Notes: generated from the letters alone by a model not told the origin. Positions 36,726-46,461 are shown, counted from the first letter of the stretch. The stretch: DNA of 64,000 nt from Clostridia bacterium (GCA_017399065.1 JAFQEL010000024.1:81474-145473); one strand, 5' to 3'. A program made the numbers and translations.

Positions 36726-38699
36726 ATGTCAGATGTAAACTCAAAACCGATTAACATGGAAGCTGATGAAGTTATTGATGTTGATAAAATAATGGCTGAG
36801 TTTGACAAGGAGTCAAATACCCGTCTTTTCAAAGGTGCCTTCAAGGTAATTATCAAAATCGCAATGGTTCTGTTTTCTCTTTACGTAATGTTCGACGGAT
36901 GGACCGGAACAATGGAAGAGAGACAGAAAATGGCATGGTTTATCGGTATAATTGTCTTTATTGCATTCATAATTTACCCAATCCGTAAAAAAGAAGTTAA
37001 AAAGGCAAATCACGTTCCTTTTTACGATTGGATATTTGCTGTATTAGGATCAGGCTCATTCTTTTACTATGCTATTAACTGCCAGGCAATAGTTGACAGA
37101 GCCTCCAGAATAAACGAAATAGATATTGCTGTTGCAATTATCGGTACTTTACTGCTCTTTGAAGCATGCAGACGAGTTGTCGGATTACCGATTGTCTGTG
37201 TATCTGCAGCCTTCATAGCGTATGCATTCTTCGTTGTTGAGCGAAATCCTCTGCGAATCATCATGTATAAACTGTTCTATACAACTGAAGGTATTGCAGG
37301 CACACCGCTCAATGTATGTGCATCGTTCATCGTTCTGTTTATTATATTTGCATCCTTCCTTGAGCAGTCAGGCATTGGTGCATTCTTTGTTGACCTTGCA
37401 AACTCAATTGCAGGTAAAGCAACAGGTGGCCCTGCAAAGGTTGCCGTTATTTCAAGCGCTATGGAGGGTATGTACTCAGGCTCTTCAGTTGCAAACACAG
37501 TAGGCAGCGGTTCTGTTACAATTCCTACAATGAAACGTTGCGGCTACAAGCCTGAGTTTGCTGCTGCCGTTGAAGCTGCTGCATCAACCGGCGGTCAGAT
37601 TATGCCTCCCATTATGGGTGCTGCGGCTTTCCTTATGACAGAATATACCGGATTGCCTTATTCACAGATAGCTATCGCAGCTATTCTCCCTGCTGTTCTT
37701 TACTTCACAGGTATCTTTATGATGATACACTTCGAAGCAAAGAAGCTCGGTCTCAAGGGTCTGCCTAAGGAATCTATCCCCAATTTCTTCAAGCTTGTAT
37801 TTAAGAAGGGATACCTTCTCCTTCCTGTTATTGCACTTGTTGTTGCAATGAATTATTTCTCACCGGCTAAAGCTGCTATTATTGCTATCCTTGTAGCAAT
37901 AGCGGTCAAGCTTCTCGAGGGTGCAATCAAATCAATTGCACATAAAAAATTCGAGTTTGATATTTCGCTTTACATTCAGTCACTTGCAAACGGTTCTAAG
38001 AACGCTATCGGCGTTGCTCTTGCGTGTGCTGTTGCAGGATGTATATCTGCAATGGTTCAGCAGACAGGTCTTGCAAATGTTCTTTCATCACTTGTTCAGT
38101 CAGCATCCCAGATTCACCCGATATTTGCACTCGCACTTACAATGCTTATGTGCATCGTGCTCGGTATGGGAGTGCCCACAACAGCAAACTACGTAATTAT
38201 GGCATCAATGGTTGCTCCTATCCTTATGCGCAGCCTTGATCTGCCCATACTTGCGGCTCATATGTTTGTTTTCTATTTCGGTATTGTTGCTGATATAACT
38301 CCGCCTGTTGCTCTTGCAGCATATGCAGGTTCAGCTATAGCAAAGTCAAATCCGTTGAAGACCGGTGTAACCGCAACACGCCTTGCAATTACAGCGTTTA
38401 TTGTACCCTATATCTTTGCTTTCAGCCCCGAAATGCTTATTATCGGTGCAAACAAGCCCTGGTATGAAATAGTACTTCTTGTTATTACAGCTCTTTGCGG
38501 TATTTATATTATCTCCGCAGGTATGGAAGGATATATGTACAAAAAAATGCCTTGGTGGGAAAGAATTCTCGCACTTGCAGGCGGACTTTGTATGGTTATT
38601 CCCGGCATCACAACCGACCTAATCGGTCTTGCGCTTATCGTGCTTATTTTCATCCTCCAGAAGATAGGTACAAAAAAGACAAAAACCAAAACAGCATAA
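36726..38699 (+). CDS. TRAP transporter fused permease (DctQ-DctM type)
   Basis: A 657-residue membrane protein with about 18 TM helices. The first about 170 residues are the small DctQ-like subunit; the rest is the large DctM-like subunit, with AASTGGQIMPPIMGAAAFLM, MGVPTTANYVIMASMVAPIL and FGIVADITPPVALAAYAG, all conserved in TRAP permeases. Import is driven by a sodium gradient in characterised TRAP systems. It ends the operon before a strong terminator. Confidence 0.94.
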   Translation: MSDVNSKPINMEADEVIDVDKIMAEFDKESNTRLFKGAFKVIIKIAMVLFSLYVMFDGWTGTMEERQKMAWFIGIIVFIAFIIYPIRKKEVKKANHVPFYDWIFAVLGSGSFFYYAINCQAIVDRASRINEIDIAVAIIGTLLLFEACRRVVGLPIVCVSAAFIAYAFFVVERNPLRIIMYKLFYTTEGIAGTPLNVCASFIVLFIIFASFLEQSGIGAFFVDLANSIAGKATGGPAKVAVISSAMEGMYSGSSVANTVGSGSVTIPTMKRCGYKPEFAAAVEAAASTGGQIMPPIMGAAAFLMTEYTGLPYSQIAIAAILPAVLYFTGIFMMIHFEAKKLGLKGLPKESIPNFFKLVFKKGYLLLPVIALVVAMNYFSPAKAAIIAILVAIAVKLLEGAIKSIAHKKFEFDISLYIQSLANGSKNAIGVALACAVAGCISAMVQQTGLANVLSSLVQSASQIHPIFALALTMLMCIVLGMGVPTTANYVIMASMVAPILMRSLDLPILAAHMFVFYFGIVADITPPVALAAYAGSAIAKSNPLKTGVTATRLAITAFIVPYIFAFSPEMLIIGANKPWYEIVLLVITALCGIYIISAGMEGYMYKKMPWWERILALAGGLCMVIPGITTDLIGLALIVLIFILQKIGTKKTKTKTA

Positions 38700-38714
38700 A
38701 CGAGAGCTTAATAT

Positions 38715-38752
38715 AAAATCAGCAGGCAGCTTTGATGTTGCCTGCTGATTTT
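38715..38752. terminator. Terminator after the TRAP operon
   Basis: Perfect 14-bp stem AAAATCAGCAGGCA (38715-38728) / TGCCTGCTGATTTT (38739-38752), loop 10 nt, followed by T. It separates the convergent TRAP and GH36-like genes. Confidence 0.88.
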
Positions 38753-38766
38753 TATAATATGTAAAT

Positions 38767-40266
38767 TTACCAATTGATTTTAATATTCTGACCGTCAATT
38801 TCCCATTCTGAAGGGATTCTGTTTTCAAAAATATCAACAGGTTTTATATTATGGCGTTGATGAAAAACATTATAAGCGACAGAAAGATCATACTTCTGCT
38901 CGTCGGTAAGCTTATCGGAGCAGGAAACAAAAAGAGGTGTATTACTGTAGGAAAGAAGTTCAAGCCACTGCTTATTTTTTTCCCAGGGAATATAATCACC
39001 AAGAATTCCGACACAATCAGCATCACACATATAAAACGCTTCATTCTGTGCCAGACGGAATGCAAGAGTATTTACACCCATTCTTCTTGTTCTGTCCCAT
39101 TCTTTACCGCTTGTATCATCAGCTGTACGGTTAAGATGAACAAGACCTGCACAAAGATGAGAAACAGTATTACAGCCAATAATAAGCATATCACCTGCCG
39201 AATCTTTGATAAGACGGTATAAATCGAGCACAATTTCGGCATTAGTCTTTGACTTGTCATAAAAATGCCAACCGTCAATTTTTGTAATTGTTGAATCAAG
39301 GTCTTTACCGAAGTGACCGAAAAGGTCAGCCGTAGTAAAATCGTGCTTGATAAGTTCATAGCCCCAGCTTTTAATTCGTTCAATATCTGCTTTAATAAAG
39401 GACTTCACAAACGGATGTGTCGGGTCAAGATATTTACATTCACCGTTTCTGTGTATCTTCATTTCTTCTGTAATAGCTTTATCTCTGTTATGAAGAAGCC
39501 TCACCCAAATACCCGGTCTCGCACCGACATTTCTTATATCATCAGCAAGCTTTTTCATATCACCGAATTTTTCATTGGGTAGCCAAGGACCTTCGCAGGA
39601 ATTAATCTGCCAACAGTCATCAATAACTTCAAACGGCTTATTATCAATTCCTCTTGCAAGTTCTGCCTGAACTTTGGCATCTCTCACAATTTCATCATAA
39701 CTGCTTTTACCGTAAGCATAATACCAGTTATTGCCACCATAAACCAATTCTTTTGGCAAAACGGGATTTTCGCAAAAAATTTTGCAATAATCGTGTAAAC
39801 AAGATAATACATCAGATGAATCATATTCTTTATAAACAAATGTTGCAAGACAAAGATTTCTGCCGTTAAGATGAACACCACAGCCTCCGTTACGACAATC
39901 TAAAAGTGCCTTTATACCGTTTTGATTATAAACAAAACTTACGAAAGCATTAGGTTGGGTTTTAACACCAAAGCAGAATGATTTCTTTTTATCAGTAGCT
40001 ATGAAATACCAGGGCATATAACGGTCATTATCGGATAACTTTTTAAACTCAAGATCAGCATAACTTCTCTCCCAGGCATCACCGAGTACGTATAAACCGT
40101 CATAACTTTCAAAGTTCCACTCAAGCTCAATAAACTTTACTCTGTCATCAGTTGCTGTCAGATAAAGCTCAAGCTCATTACCGTTGAATGTACATTCAAC
40201 TACTGTATCCATACAGTCGTTTTCAGCTATTACTTTATATTTAAAAGAATTTAAATCAAACATCAT
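38767..40266 (-). CDS. GH36-like alpha-galactosidase family protein
   Basis: A 499-residue protein. An N-terminal beta-sandwich (about 1-155) precedes a TIM barrel with GGNNWYYAYG, FEVIDDCWQ, ARPGIWVRLL and YELIKHDFTTADLF (the Asp after KH is in the position of the GH36/GH27 nucleophile). RTADDTSGKEWDRTRRM and the CDADC turn (possible acid/base Asp) follow. It is clearly shorter than classic GH36 enzymes and the C-terminal beta domain is reduced. No signal peptide is present, so it is cytosolic. Activity on alpha-galactosides is likely but not certain. AGGTG precedes two adjacent ATGs. Confidence 0.8.
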   Translation of the reverse strand: MMFDLNSFKYKVIAENDCMDTVVECTFNGNELELYLTATDDRVKFIELEWNFESYDGLYVLGDAWERSYADLEFKKLSDNDRYMPWYFIATDKKKSFCFGVKTQPNAFVSFVYNQNGIKALLDCRNGGCGVHLNGRNLCLATFVYKEYDSSDVLSCLHDYCKIFCENPVLPKELVYGGNNWYYAYGKSSYDEIVRDAKVQAELARGIDNKPFEVIDDCWQINSCEGPWLPNEKFGDMKKLADDIRNVGARPGIWVRLLHNRDKAITEEMKIHRNGECKYLDPTHPFVKSFIKADIERIKSWGYELIKHDFTTADLFGHFGKDLDSTITKIDGWHFYDKSKTNAEIVLDLYRLIKDSAGDMLIIGCNTVSHLCAGLVHLNRTADDTSGKEWDRTRRMGVNTLAFRLAQNEAFYMCDADCVGILGDYIPWEKNKQWLELLSYSNTPLFVSCSDKLTDEQKYDLSVAYNVFHQRHNIKPVDIFENRIPSEWEIDGQNIKINW

Positions 40267-40278
40267 TTTATCACCTGC

Positions 40279-40797
40279 TTAAAATTCGTTATAGCTTACT
40301 GTTTCGCTCAAATCCTTATACTGCGTATGCATTGCATTCGGCCGGGCATCATCGGCAGGATATCCCATAACAAGCAAAGCAACAGGTTCAATATTTCCGG
40401 GAATTTCAAACTCGGAAATCAAAGCATCAGGATCAAAGCTCATAACCCAGGTAGAGCCAATACCGAGCTCGGTTGCTTCAAGCATCATATGAGTTGTAAC
40501 AATACTTGCATCAACAACTCCGCTTTGAGTGTTGTCATAACGTCTTGTCCAGCTTTCATCTTTGTTGTAGCAGACCAACACAGCAAGAGGACAGTCAAAG
40601 TGCCACTTTGTGCATTTTTTCAGCTTTGAGAGTGATATTTCATTATTAATTACAAGAATCCTATGAGGCTGAAAATTGCACGCTGTAGGTGCAAGCTGAG
40701 CAGCTTTTAAAATTTTATCGATTTTTTCTTGTTCAACAGGTGTAGCTTTAAATTTACGCACCGAATACCTTTCGGCTGAAAGCGTTAAGAAATCCAT
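40279..40797 (-). CDS. Nitroreductase-family FMN protein
   Basis: A 172-residue nitroreductase with the N-terminal AERYSVRKFKATPV (FMN phosphate contact), APTACNFQPHRI and GIGSTWVMSFD motifs, and a C-terminal LVMGYP. It uses NAD(P)H to reduce nitro or quinone substrates in related enzymes. GGGG is 7 nt before ATG. 18 bp after the DUF3267 gene and 12 bp before the GH36-like gene, so the three may share a transcript. Confidence 0.9.
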   Translation of the reverse strand: MDFLTLSAERYSVRKFKATPVEQEKIDKILKAAQLAPTACNFQPHRILVINNEISLSKLKKCTKWHFDCPLAVLVCYNKDESWTRRYDNTQSGVVDASIVTTHMMLEATELGIGSTWVMSFDPDALISEFEIPGNIEPVALLVMGYPADDARPNAMHTQYKDLSETVSYNEF

Positions 40798-40815
40798 ATA
40801 TATCCCCTTTTATAC

Positions 40816-41394
40816 TTACATTTTGGAAAAAACTTTCATACTGACTCCACAGTCTGTTACCAGAATATCTTTTGGAAAACCGGAGAATTTAAATGTTACA
40901 AATAAGTCGCCTGCTGCACCTGCAAGATTGCTGATTTGTAATATATAAACAACCCAGAACCATTCCACCGGAACGAAACAATTGACAACGGCAATAATTA
41001 ATCCCCAGAACACAACAGGTGCTAAAGCGATAAAAGCATAAGATTTTTTATCGTAATAATCATCACTGCCTGCAAATGCATACAAACCCGTAAAACCGTA
41101 TTTGACTTTTTTAGTTCCGCATATTTTCATAGCGATACCATGAACAAATTCATGCAAAATCAGATAAAGTATATTCAAAACTATCAAAGCTGCAAATCTG
41201 AGAAAATAATTGAGTATTCCGCTTTCCATACTGAAAAGTGCAGATACAGGCACAACAAAGCACATAGGTACAGCCAACAAAACCCCAATACCTAAACCTA
41301 ATAAATTTACAGTTAATGCCATCTTCTTGTTTTTTTGAAGGTCAACAGAATATATTTCTCTATATCCTTCAGGTAAAGTTTCCGTTTTTTTCAT
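40816..41394 (-). CDS. DUF3267 putative membrane zinc metalloprotease
   Basis: A 192-residue membrane protein with about four TM helices. It has an HEFVH motif (HExxH, in LILHEFVHGIAM) at the end of a helix and a downstream YGFTGLYAFAGSDDYY segment typical of DUF3267/YhaP-like zincin peptidases. Substrate is unknown. First gene of the possible three-gene unit with the nitroreductase and GH36-like genes. Confidence 0.8.
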   Translation of the reverse strand: MKKTETLPEGYREIYSVDLQKNKKMALTVNLLGLGIGVLLAVPMCFVVPVSALFSMESGILNYFLRFAALIVLNILYLILHEFVHGIAMKICGTKKVKYGFTGLYAFAGSDDYYDKKSYAFIALAPVVFWGLIIAVVNCFVPVEWFWVVYILQISNLAGAAGDLFVTFKFSGFPKDILVTDCGVSMKVFSKM

Positions 41395-41603
41395 ACATAC
41401 ACCGCCTGATAAAAGTCAAACTTATAAATATTTTGATTATAACACAGAGAAAATATATTGTAAACACAAACACATTCGATTAATAACCAATATTGACACA
41501 AAATAATGAAACTAAATTATATGCTAAAATTTTACTTTTATGAAGATAATCATGAATAAAATGTAAGTGTATTTTAAAATTTATATAAATATTCTTATGC
41601 AGA

Positions 41604-41632
41604 TTTACTTTCAGAATAAAAAGTGTTATAAT
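41604..41632 (+). promoter_or_regulatory. Sigma-A type promoter of the redox trio
   Basis: TTTACT (41604-41609), 17-nt spacer, perfect TATAAT (41627-41632); the ATG follows 40 bp later. The rest of the 278-bp divergent region shows no gene. Confidence 0.65.
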
Positions 41633-41672
41633 GCCTTGTAAAGCAATTATCTGTAAAACTGGAGATGAAAGT

Positions 41673-43112
41673 ATGTATGACGTAACAGTTATAGGCGCAG
41701 GTGTTGTCGGCGGTCTTGTAGCACGAGCACTTTCAAAATACAAGCTGAATATTTGTATTCTTGAAAGCGAAAACGATGTTGCTATGGGTGCATCAAAAGC
41801 AAATTCGGCAATTGTACACGCAGGATTTGATGCCAAAGCAGGCACTCTGAAAGCAAAGCTCAATGTTCGTGGCAACCAGATGATGGAAGAAGTCTGCAAA
41901 GAGCTCGGCGTAAAATACAAGAATAACGGTTCGTTGGTTGTCGGCTTCAGCGAGGAAGACAGAGCTGTTCTCGGCGAATTGCTGGAACGCGGAAAAGCCA
42001 ACAACGTTGAAGGTTTACGAATTATCGAAAAAGATGAGCTCCACCAAATGGAGCCTAACCTTTCGGATGATATTATCTGTGCCTTATACGCACCTACCGG
42101 AGGAATTGTATGCCCTTATACATTAACAATTTCCGCCGTTGGTAACGCTATGGATAACGGTGCAGAATTGAAGTGTAATTTCAAGGTAACCGATATTGAA
42201 GAAACTGAAAACGGGTACAGAGTTTCATCTGAGAACGATTCAGTTACAACCCGTTATATCATCAACTGTGCAGGAATTTATTCGGATGAAATTGCAAAAA
42301 TGATCGGAGATAATTCATTTGACATTCATCCCAGAAGAGGAGAATATATTCTTCTTGACCGAGAAAACGAACAGATTTTCTCACATACTATTTTCAGAAC
42401 TCCTTCAAAAATGGGTAAAGGTATATTGATTACACCGACTGTTCATAACAACCTACTTTTAGGTCCTACATCATACGATATGACCGACAAAGATGATAAA
42501 GACACTACTGCTGTCGGGTTCGAGGCTATACTGAACAGTACAAAAGAAACTGCAAAATCAGTTCCGATTAATAAAACCATAACCTCCTTCTGCGGTTTAC
42601 GTTCTGTCGGAAGCACAGGAGATTTCATTATCAATTCTCCCAAAAAAGGATTTATCAACGTTGCAGGTATCGAATCACCCGGCCTTTCCTCTTCACCTGC
42701 AATTGCTGAATATATTGAGGAGATGTTAAAAGAAGACGGACTTGAGCTTATACTCAAACCCGAATACAATCCGACAAGAAAGCCCTATTACGCATTCCAC
42801 GAGGCTTCAGCAGAAGAAAAAAACGCTATCATTAAAGAAAACCCTGCTTACGGAAGAATCGTCTGCAGGTGTGAAGGCATTACTGAAGGTGAAATTGTTG
42901 ATGCAATCCGCCGTAATCCTCAGCCCCGTGATCTTGACGGTGTAAAGCGCAGAACACGTGCACAGATGGGACGTTGCCAGGGCGGTTTCTGCGGACCGTA
43001 TGTAATTGAGATTCTTTCAAAAGAACTTGATATTCCATATGAAAACATAACCAAATTCGGCGGAGAATCATTAATTAACGTTGAAATTACAAAAGGAGGA
43101 CAGTCACAATGA
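41673..43112 (+). CDS. GlpA-like FAD oxidoreductase with C-terminal BFD [2Fe-2S] domain
   Basis: 479 residues from ATG 41673 (GGAG 9 nt upstream). It has an N-terminal FAD-binding VIGAGVVGGLVARAL (residues 6-20), a DAO-type core with HPRRGEYILLDRE and FCGLRSVGSTGDF, and a C-terminal BFD-like domain. The Cys of VCRCEG and of CQGGFCGPY would bind an iron-sulfur cluster. It resembles anaerobic glycerol-3-phosphate dehydrogenase subunit A, but Clostridia homologues in this trio are often annotated only as NAD(P)/FAD-dependent oxidoreductase. It overlaps the next gene by 4 nt. Confidence 0.88.
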   Translation: MYDVTVIGAGVVGGLVARALSKYKLNICILESENDVAMGASKANSAIVHAGFDAKAGTLKAKLNVRGNQMMEEVCKELGVKYKNNGSLVVGFSEEDRAVLGELLERGKANNVEGLRIIEKDELHQMEPNLSDDIICALYAPTGGIVCPYTLTISAVGNAMDNGAELKCNFKVTDIEETENGYRVSSENDSVTTRYIINCAGIYSDEIAKMIGDNSFDIHPRRGEYILLDRENEQIFSHTIFRTPSKMGKGILITPTVHNNLLLGPTSYDMTDKDDKDTTAVGFEAILNSTKETAKSVPINKTITSFCGLRSVGSTGDFIINSPKKGFINVAGIESPGLSSSPAIAEYIEEMLKEDGLELILKPEYNPTRKPYYAFHEASAEEKNAIIKENPAYGRIVCRCEGITEGEIVDAIRRNPQPRDLDGVKRRTRAQMGRCQGGFCGPYVIEILSKELDIPYENITKFGGESLINVEITKGGQSQ

Positions 43113-44344
43113 AAGATCTGGTAATTATTGGCGGCGGTCCTGCCGGTATGAGTGCTGCAATTGCAGCTTATGAAAACGGAATAAAAGATATACTTATACT
43201 TGAAAGAGACAGTAATCTCGGCGGTATTTTACAGCAGTGTATTCACAACGGATTCGGTCTTCATAAATTCGGTGAAGAACTTACCGGACCGGAATATGCC
43301 TGGAGATACGAAAAAAAGGTAAGAGAACTTGGTATTGAATTTAAGTTGAATACTATGGTTCTTGATGTTACAGAAGACAAGGTTATTACCGCAACCAACA
43401 CTGAAGACGGTCTTTTCCAAATAAAAGCCAAAGCTGTTATTTTAGCAATGGGCTGCCGCGAAAGATCAAAGGGTGCACTGAACATTGCAGGAAGCCGCCC
43501 TGCCGGTATTTACAGTGCAGGTACGGCACAGAAGTATGTTAATATGAAAGGATATCTTCCCGGCAAAAATATTGTAATTTTAGGTAGTGGTGACATCGGT
43601 CTGATTATGGCAAGAAGAATGACGCTTGAAGGAGCAAAGGTTCATGCTGTATGTGAGCTTATGCCCTACTCAGGCGGTCTTGCAAGAAACATTGAGCAAT
43701 GTCTGAATGATTTTGGTATACCGCTTAAATTGAGCCATACCATAATCCAGATTCACGGAAAAGACCGAGTTGAGGGTGTTACAATAGCAAAAGTTGACGA
43801 GAAAAGAAAGCCGATTAAAGGCTCTGAAGAATATATCCCTTGTGATACAATTCTTTTCTCGGTAGGTCTGCTTCCCGAAAACGAGCTTTCAAAGACAGCA
43901 AACGTCACCCTCTCCCCCATTACAAGCGGAGCTGTTGTTGATCAGGACCGTCAGACATCAGTCGAAGGTATATTCTCCTGCGGTAATGTCCTTCACGTAC
44001 ACGACCTTGTTGACTACGTTTCTGAAGAAGCTGAAATTGCAGGTAAAGCTGCAGTAGAATACATTAACGGAATACAGGATGAAAGCGTTCTTATTCCTAT
44101 TAATACCGACGGAAAAATCCGCTATACTGTTCCCCAGAGAATAACAAAGAAAAAAGACGTAGCAGTTTACTTCAGAGTTTCTAACATCTACAAGAACGTA
44201 ATTATAAAAGTAAGCGACGGTAATAATACTCTTTTAACAAAGAAAAAAGTCAAGGTTGCTCCCGGCGAGATGGAATCCATAACTTTGAAGAAGGAAATAT
44301 TCGAAAACGTTAAAGAACTGTATTTTTCTTTGGAGGAGAAGTAA
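43109..44344 (+). CDS. FAD/NAD-linked oxidoreductase, partner of the GlpA-like protein
   Basis: A 411-residue pyridine-nucleotide-disulfide-type flavoprotein: GGGPAGMSAAIAA (residues 8-20), a second dinucleotide loop ILGSGDIGLIMARR, and the GIFSCGNVLHVHDL motif. The last 90 residues form an extra beta domain (PQRITKKKDVAVYFRV). It probably forms a heteromeric complex with the two flanking products, passing electrons between a substrate and NAD(P). No glpK or glpF is present, so glycerol 3-phosphate as substrate is unproven. Confidence 0.87.
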   Translation: MKDLVIIGGGPAGMSAAIAAYENGIKDILILERDSNLGGILQQCIHNGFGLHKFGEELTGPEYAWRYEKKVRELGIEFKLNTMVLDVTEDKVITATNTEDGLFQIKAKAVILAMGCRERSKGALNIAGSRPAGIYSAGTAQKYVNMKGYLPGKNIVILGSGDIGLIMARRMTLEGAKVHAVCELMPYSGGLARNIEQCLNDFGIPLKLSHTIIQIHGKDRVEGVTIAKVDEKRKPIKGSEEYIPCDTILFSVGLLPENELSKTANVTLSPITSGAVVDQDRQTSVEGIFSCGNVLHVHDLVDYVSEEAEIAGKAAVEYINGIQDESVLIPINTDGKIRYTVPQRITKKKDVAVYFRVSNIYKNVIIKVSDGNNTLLTKKKVKVAPGEMESITLKKEIFENVKELYFSLEEK

Positions 44345-44345
44345 T

Positions 44346-44690
44346 ATGGAAAGAAAACTTACTTGCATTATTTGCCCGCTTGGCTGCGAGCTTACCGTTA
44401 AAACCGAAGATAAACAAATTCTTGAAATAACAGGTCACACTTGTCCCCGAGGAAAAGCTTACGCAGAAAGCGAATGCACTGCCCCGAAAAGAACTATTAC
44501 TTCAACGGTAAAATGTGCAGACGGCGGATTGGTTTCGGTTAAAACAGATAAGCCTATTCCAAAAGAAAAAATGAGCGAATGCATGGAAATAATCAACAGC
44601 ATTAAAGCCAAGCTTCCGATTTCTATCGGTGACATTATTGTTGAGAACGTATTCGGCAGTAACATTGTTGCCACACAGAACAGAAGATAA
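44346..44690 (+). CDS. DUF1667 iron-sulfur protein
   Basis: A 114-residue protein with four N-terminal cysteines (ICPLGCEL, GHTCPRGKAY) and the VKTDKPIPKEKMSECMEII region typical of DUF1667. It is the small third component of the GlpA-like/GlpB-like trio, separated by one base from it, and probably carries a metal or Fe-S centre. A strong terminator follows. Confidence 0.87.
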   Translation: MERKLTCIICPLGCELTVKTEDKQILEITGHTCPRGKAYAESECTAPKRTITSTVKCADGGLVSVKTDKPIPKEKMSECMEIINSIKAKLPISIGDIIVENVFGSNIVATQNRR

Positions 44691-44695
44691 AACTG

Positions 44696-44720
44696 AATCC
44701 CCGGCATGACCGGGGATTTT
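44696..44720 (+). terminator. Terminator of the redox trio operon
   Basis: 9-bp stem AATCCCCGG / CCGGGGATT with a 5-nt loop followed by TT, starting 6 bp after the DUF1667 stop. Confidence 0.88.
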
Positions 44721-44798
44721 CATTTATGTGTTGTATTGACATTAAACAACCGCTAAATTACAATAAAGCTAAGAACATGCAAAGGAGCACCATTACCG

Positions 44799-45542
44799 AT
44801 GAAAATAATTGCAAGTGACTACGACGGAACGCTGAACCACGGCGGAATAGATGACAATAAAAGAACAGCTATCAAAAAATGGAGAGATTCGGGTAACGTA
44901 TTCGCTATTGTCAGCGGTCGGGGTATGGAAGATGCTCTTAATATTCTGAAGAAAGATAATTTGGAGATAGATTATTTTGTCGCTACCAACGGTGCGGTTA
45001 TACTCAATTCCGAAGGTGAAAAAATATCCGACATCAGATGTGACGGCAATATAGCAAAACCGTTGATTAAACTGCTGTTTGAGTGCGGATGCCCCCGGGG
45101 ATGTGTGCTGACTGATTTTCCGTGTATGATATATGCTGATAAAAGCAAATGTAAAGAAAAAGGAGAATACACTTTAGAAAACGCACCGTCAATTTCATAT
45201 TTTAATCAGATAAGCACTGCCCTGCCTGACTATAAAACAGCAGAGAAAGTAACAGCTATTATAAAAGAAAATTTCGGTGAATATGTAAACCCGATGCAAA
45301 ACGGTACCTGTATCGATATTGTAAGAAGCGATATGGATAAAGCAAAAGGAATATATTTACTGCTTGATATACTTAACGCAAAATATGAAGACGTTATAGC
45401 TGTAGGAGATAATATTAACGACACAGCTATGATAAAAGAATTCAGGTCATACGCGATGGATAACGGTGTTGATTTTATAAAAGAATTAGCTGACAGCACA
45501 ACCGAAAGTGTAACTGAACTTATATATGATGAACTGAAATAA
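44799..45542 (+). CDS. HAD-superfamily hydrolase (Cof-type)
   Basis: A 247-residue Cof-like HAD phosphatase: motif I SDYDGTLN (residues 6-13), motif II ATNGA region after VSGRGMEDAL, a C2 cap, and motif III/IV with DKAKG and AVGDNINDTAM. Such proteins dephosphorylate sugar phosphates or nucleotides; specificity is not predictable. AAGGAG is 11 nt before ATG. It stands alone between two terminators. Confidence 0.9.
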   Translation: MKIIASDYDGTLNHGGIDDNKRTAIKKWRDSGNVFAIVSGRGMEDALNILKKDNLEIDYFVATNGAVILNSEGEKISDIRCDGNIAKPLIKLLFECGCPRGCVLTDFPCMIYADKSKCKEKGEYTLENAPSISYFNQISTALPDYKTAEKVTAIIKENFGEYVNPMQNGTCIDIVRSDMDKAKGIYLLLDILNAKYEDVIAVGDNINDTAMIKEFRSYAMDNGVDFIKELADSTTESVTELIYDELK

Positions 45543-45556
45543 CTGTTAAAACTTCA

Positions 45557-45597
45557 AACTGCCCCAAATCGTACATCAGGTACAATTTGGGGCAGTT
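45557..45597. terminator. Terminator after the HAD gene
   Basis: Inverted repeat AACTGCCCCAAAT (45557-45569) / ATTTGGGGCAGTT (45585-45597), with an inner GTAC/GTAC pair. It lies between the HAD gene and the convergent decayed gene. Confidence 0.85.
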
Positions 45598-45607
45598 AAT
45601 TATATTC

Positions 45608-46290
45608 CTATTCGTTCTGAGAAACAGCAGAAAACTCTGAATTTACGGTTTCATTCTGTAAATCGGCTGAGCCGATTCCTGAAATTTCTCCCGCTTCTGC
45701 TCTTTGCTTGAGCACTTCCATAACATGTGCGTGTTTTTCGTCTGTGAAATCCTACAGGAACAGATACGGTAAAATCATAAGTAAATAACCTACCAGGTCA
45801 AAGCCGATACCTATGACCGTACAATGCACACGGACATCTGTCATATAAAGAACGTCCCAGTCAGATGTAAAACCGACACGGTAGAACACAAGCGGAATAA
45901 TAAGCGAAACAAGAGTTGTGATAGGAGTAGTAAATCAGCTTATAATTCCCTGATATGCCTCGAGTTTTTATATTTAAAAACAATCATCTGCTTATAATGA
46001 AAACGTTTTCTGATCCACGATGCGAGAAACTGACCCGGATCTCCTGCCATTTTAATCAAAATTTCGGCAAGCGAGAAGAAGAGACCGGTTTCACACCAGG
46101 TATAGATAAGAAGAATAGTTTTCATATCAAGCATACCGATATCTTTGATGCCGTCAATAAACATTACACCCGCAATAGTGGAAAGAAGAACATTTACTAT
46201 ATTCTGTACGAAGCGGCTGATCTTAACAGAGAATGAACGGACGTACAGTCATTCCTGCAGATTCGGACTGATATTATCGGCAACAGACTA
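45608..46290 (-). pseudogene. Decayed multi-pass membrane protein (transporter-like) remnant
   Basis: Reading leftward from about 46290, the frame gives SVADNISPNLQE, a TGA at 46251-46249 where Trp would fit, then VRSFSVKISRFVQNIVNVLL and several hydrophobic segments (ILLIYTWCETGLFFSLAEIL). The frame is lost near 45940, and resumes in another frame as FTTPITTLVSLIIPLVFYRV and LVGYLLMILPYLF, a TAG at 45754-45752 where Trp would again fit, and an acidic tail ending ...FSAVSQNE at 45608. The pattern is that of an N-terminally truncated, multiply interrupted transporter, perhaps a GPH/MFS relative; the family is uncertain. The remaining open frames here have no ribosome sites. Confidence 0.65.
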
Positions 46291-46432
46291 CAATAGTTTG
46301 TTAATATTTTTATTTGTAATTTACATAAAATATGTGTTCAATACCACCGGCATATTTATCATATTATTCAATTTCTACAAAACACTTCAAAATTTATTGG
46401 TAACAATCTACAGCCTCAGGTTTACAGATTAG

Positions 46433-46461
46433 TTGACAGATGTAAATACAGGTGTTAGAAT
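46433..46461 (+). promoter_or_regulatory. Promoter of the nadABC-niaR operon
   Basis: Perfect -35 TTGACA (46433-46438), 17-nt spacer, -10 TAGAAT (46456-46461), 38 bp before the nadA ATG. Confidence 0.8.

Noticed and set aside
45940..46432. Small plus- and minus-strand frames in the HAD-nadA gap as genes
   Set aside because: None has a ribosome site; the minus-strand fragments join into one decayed membrane protein, and the plus-strand ones are its shadows.
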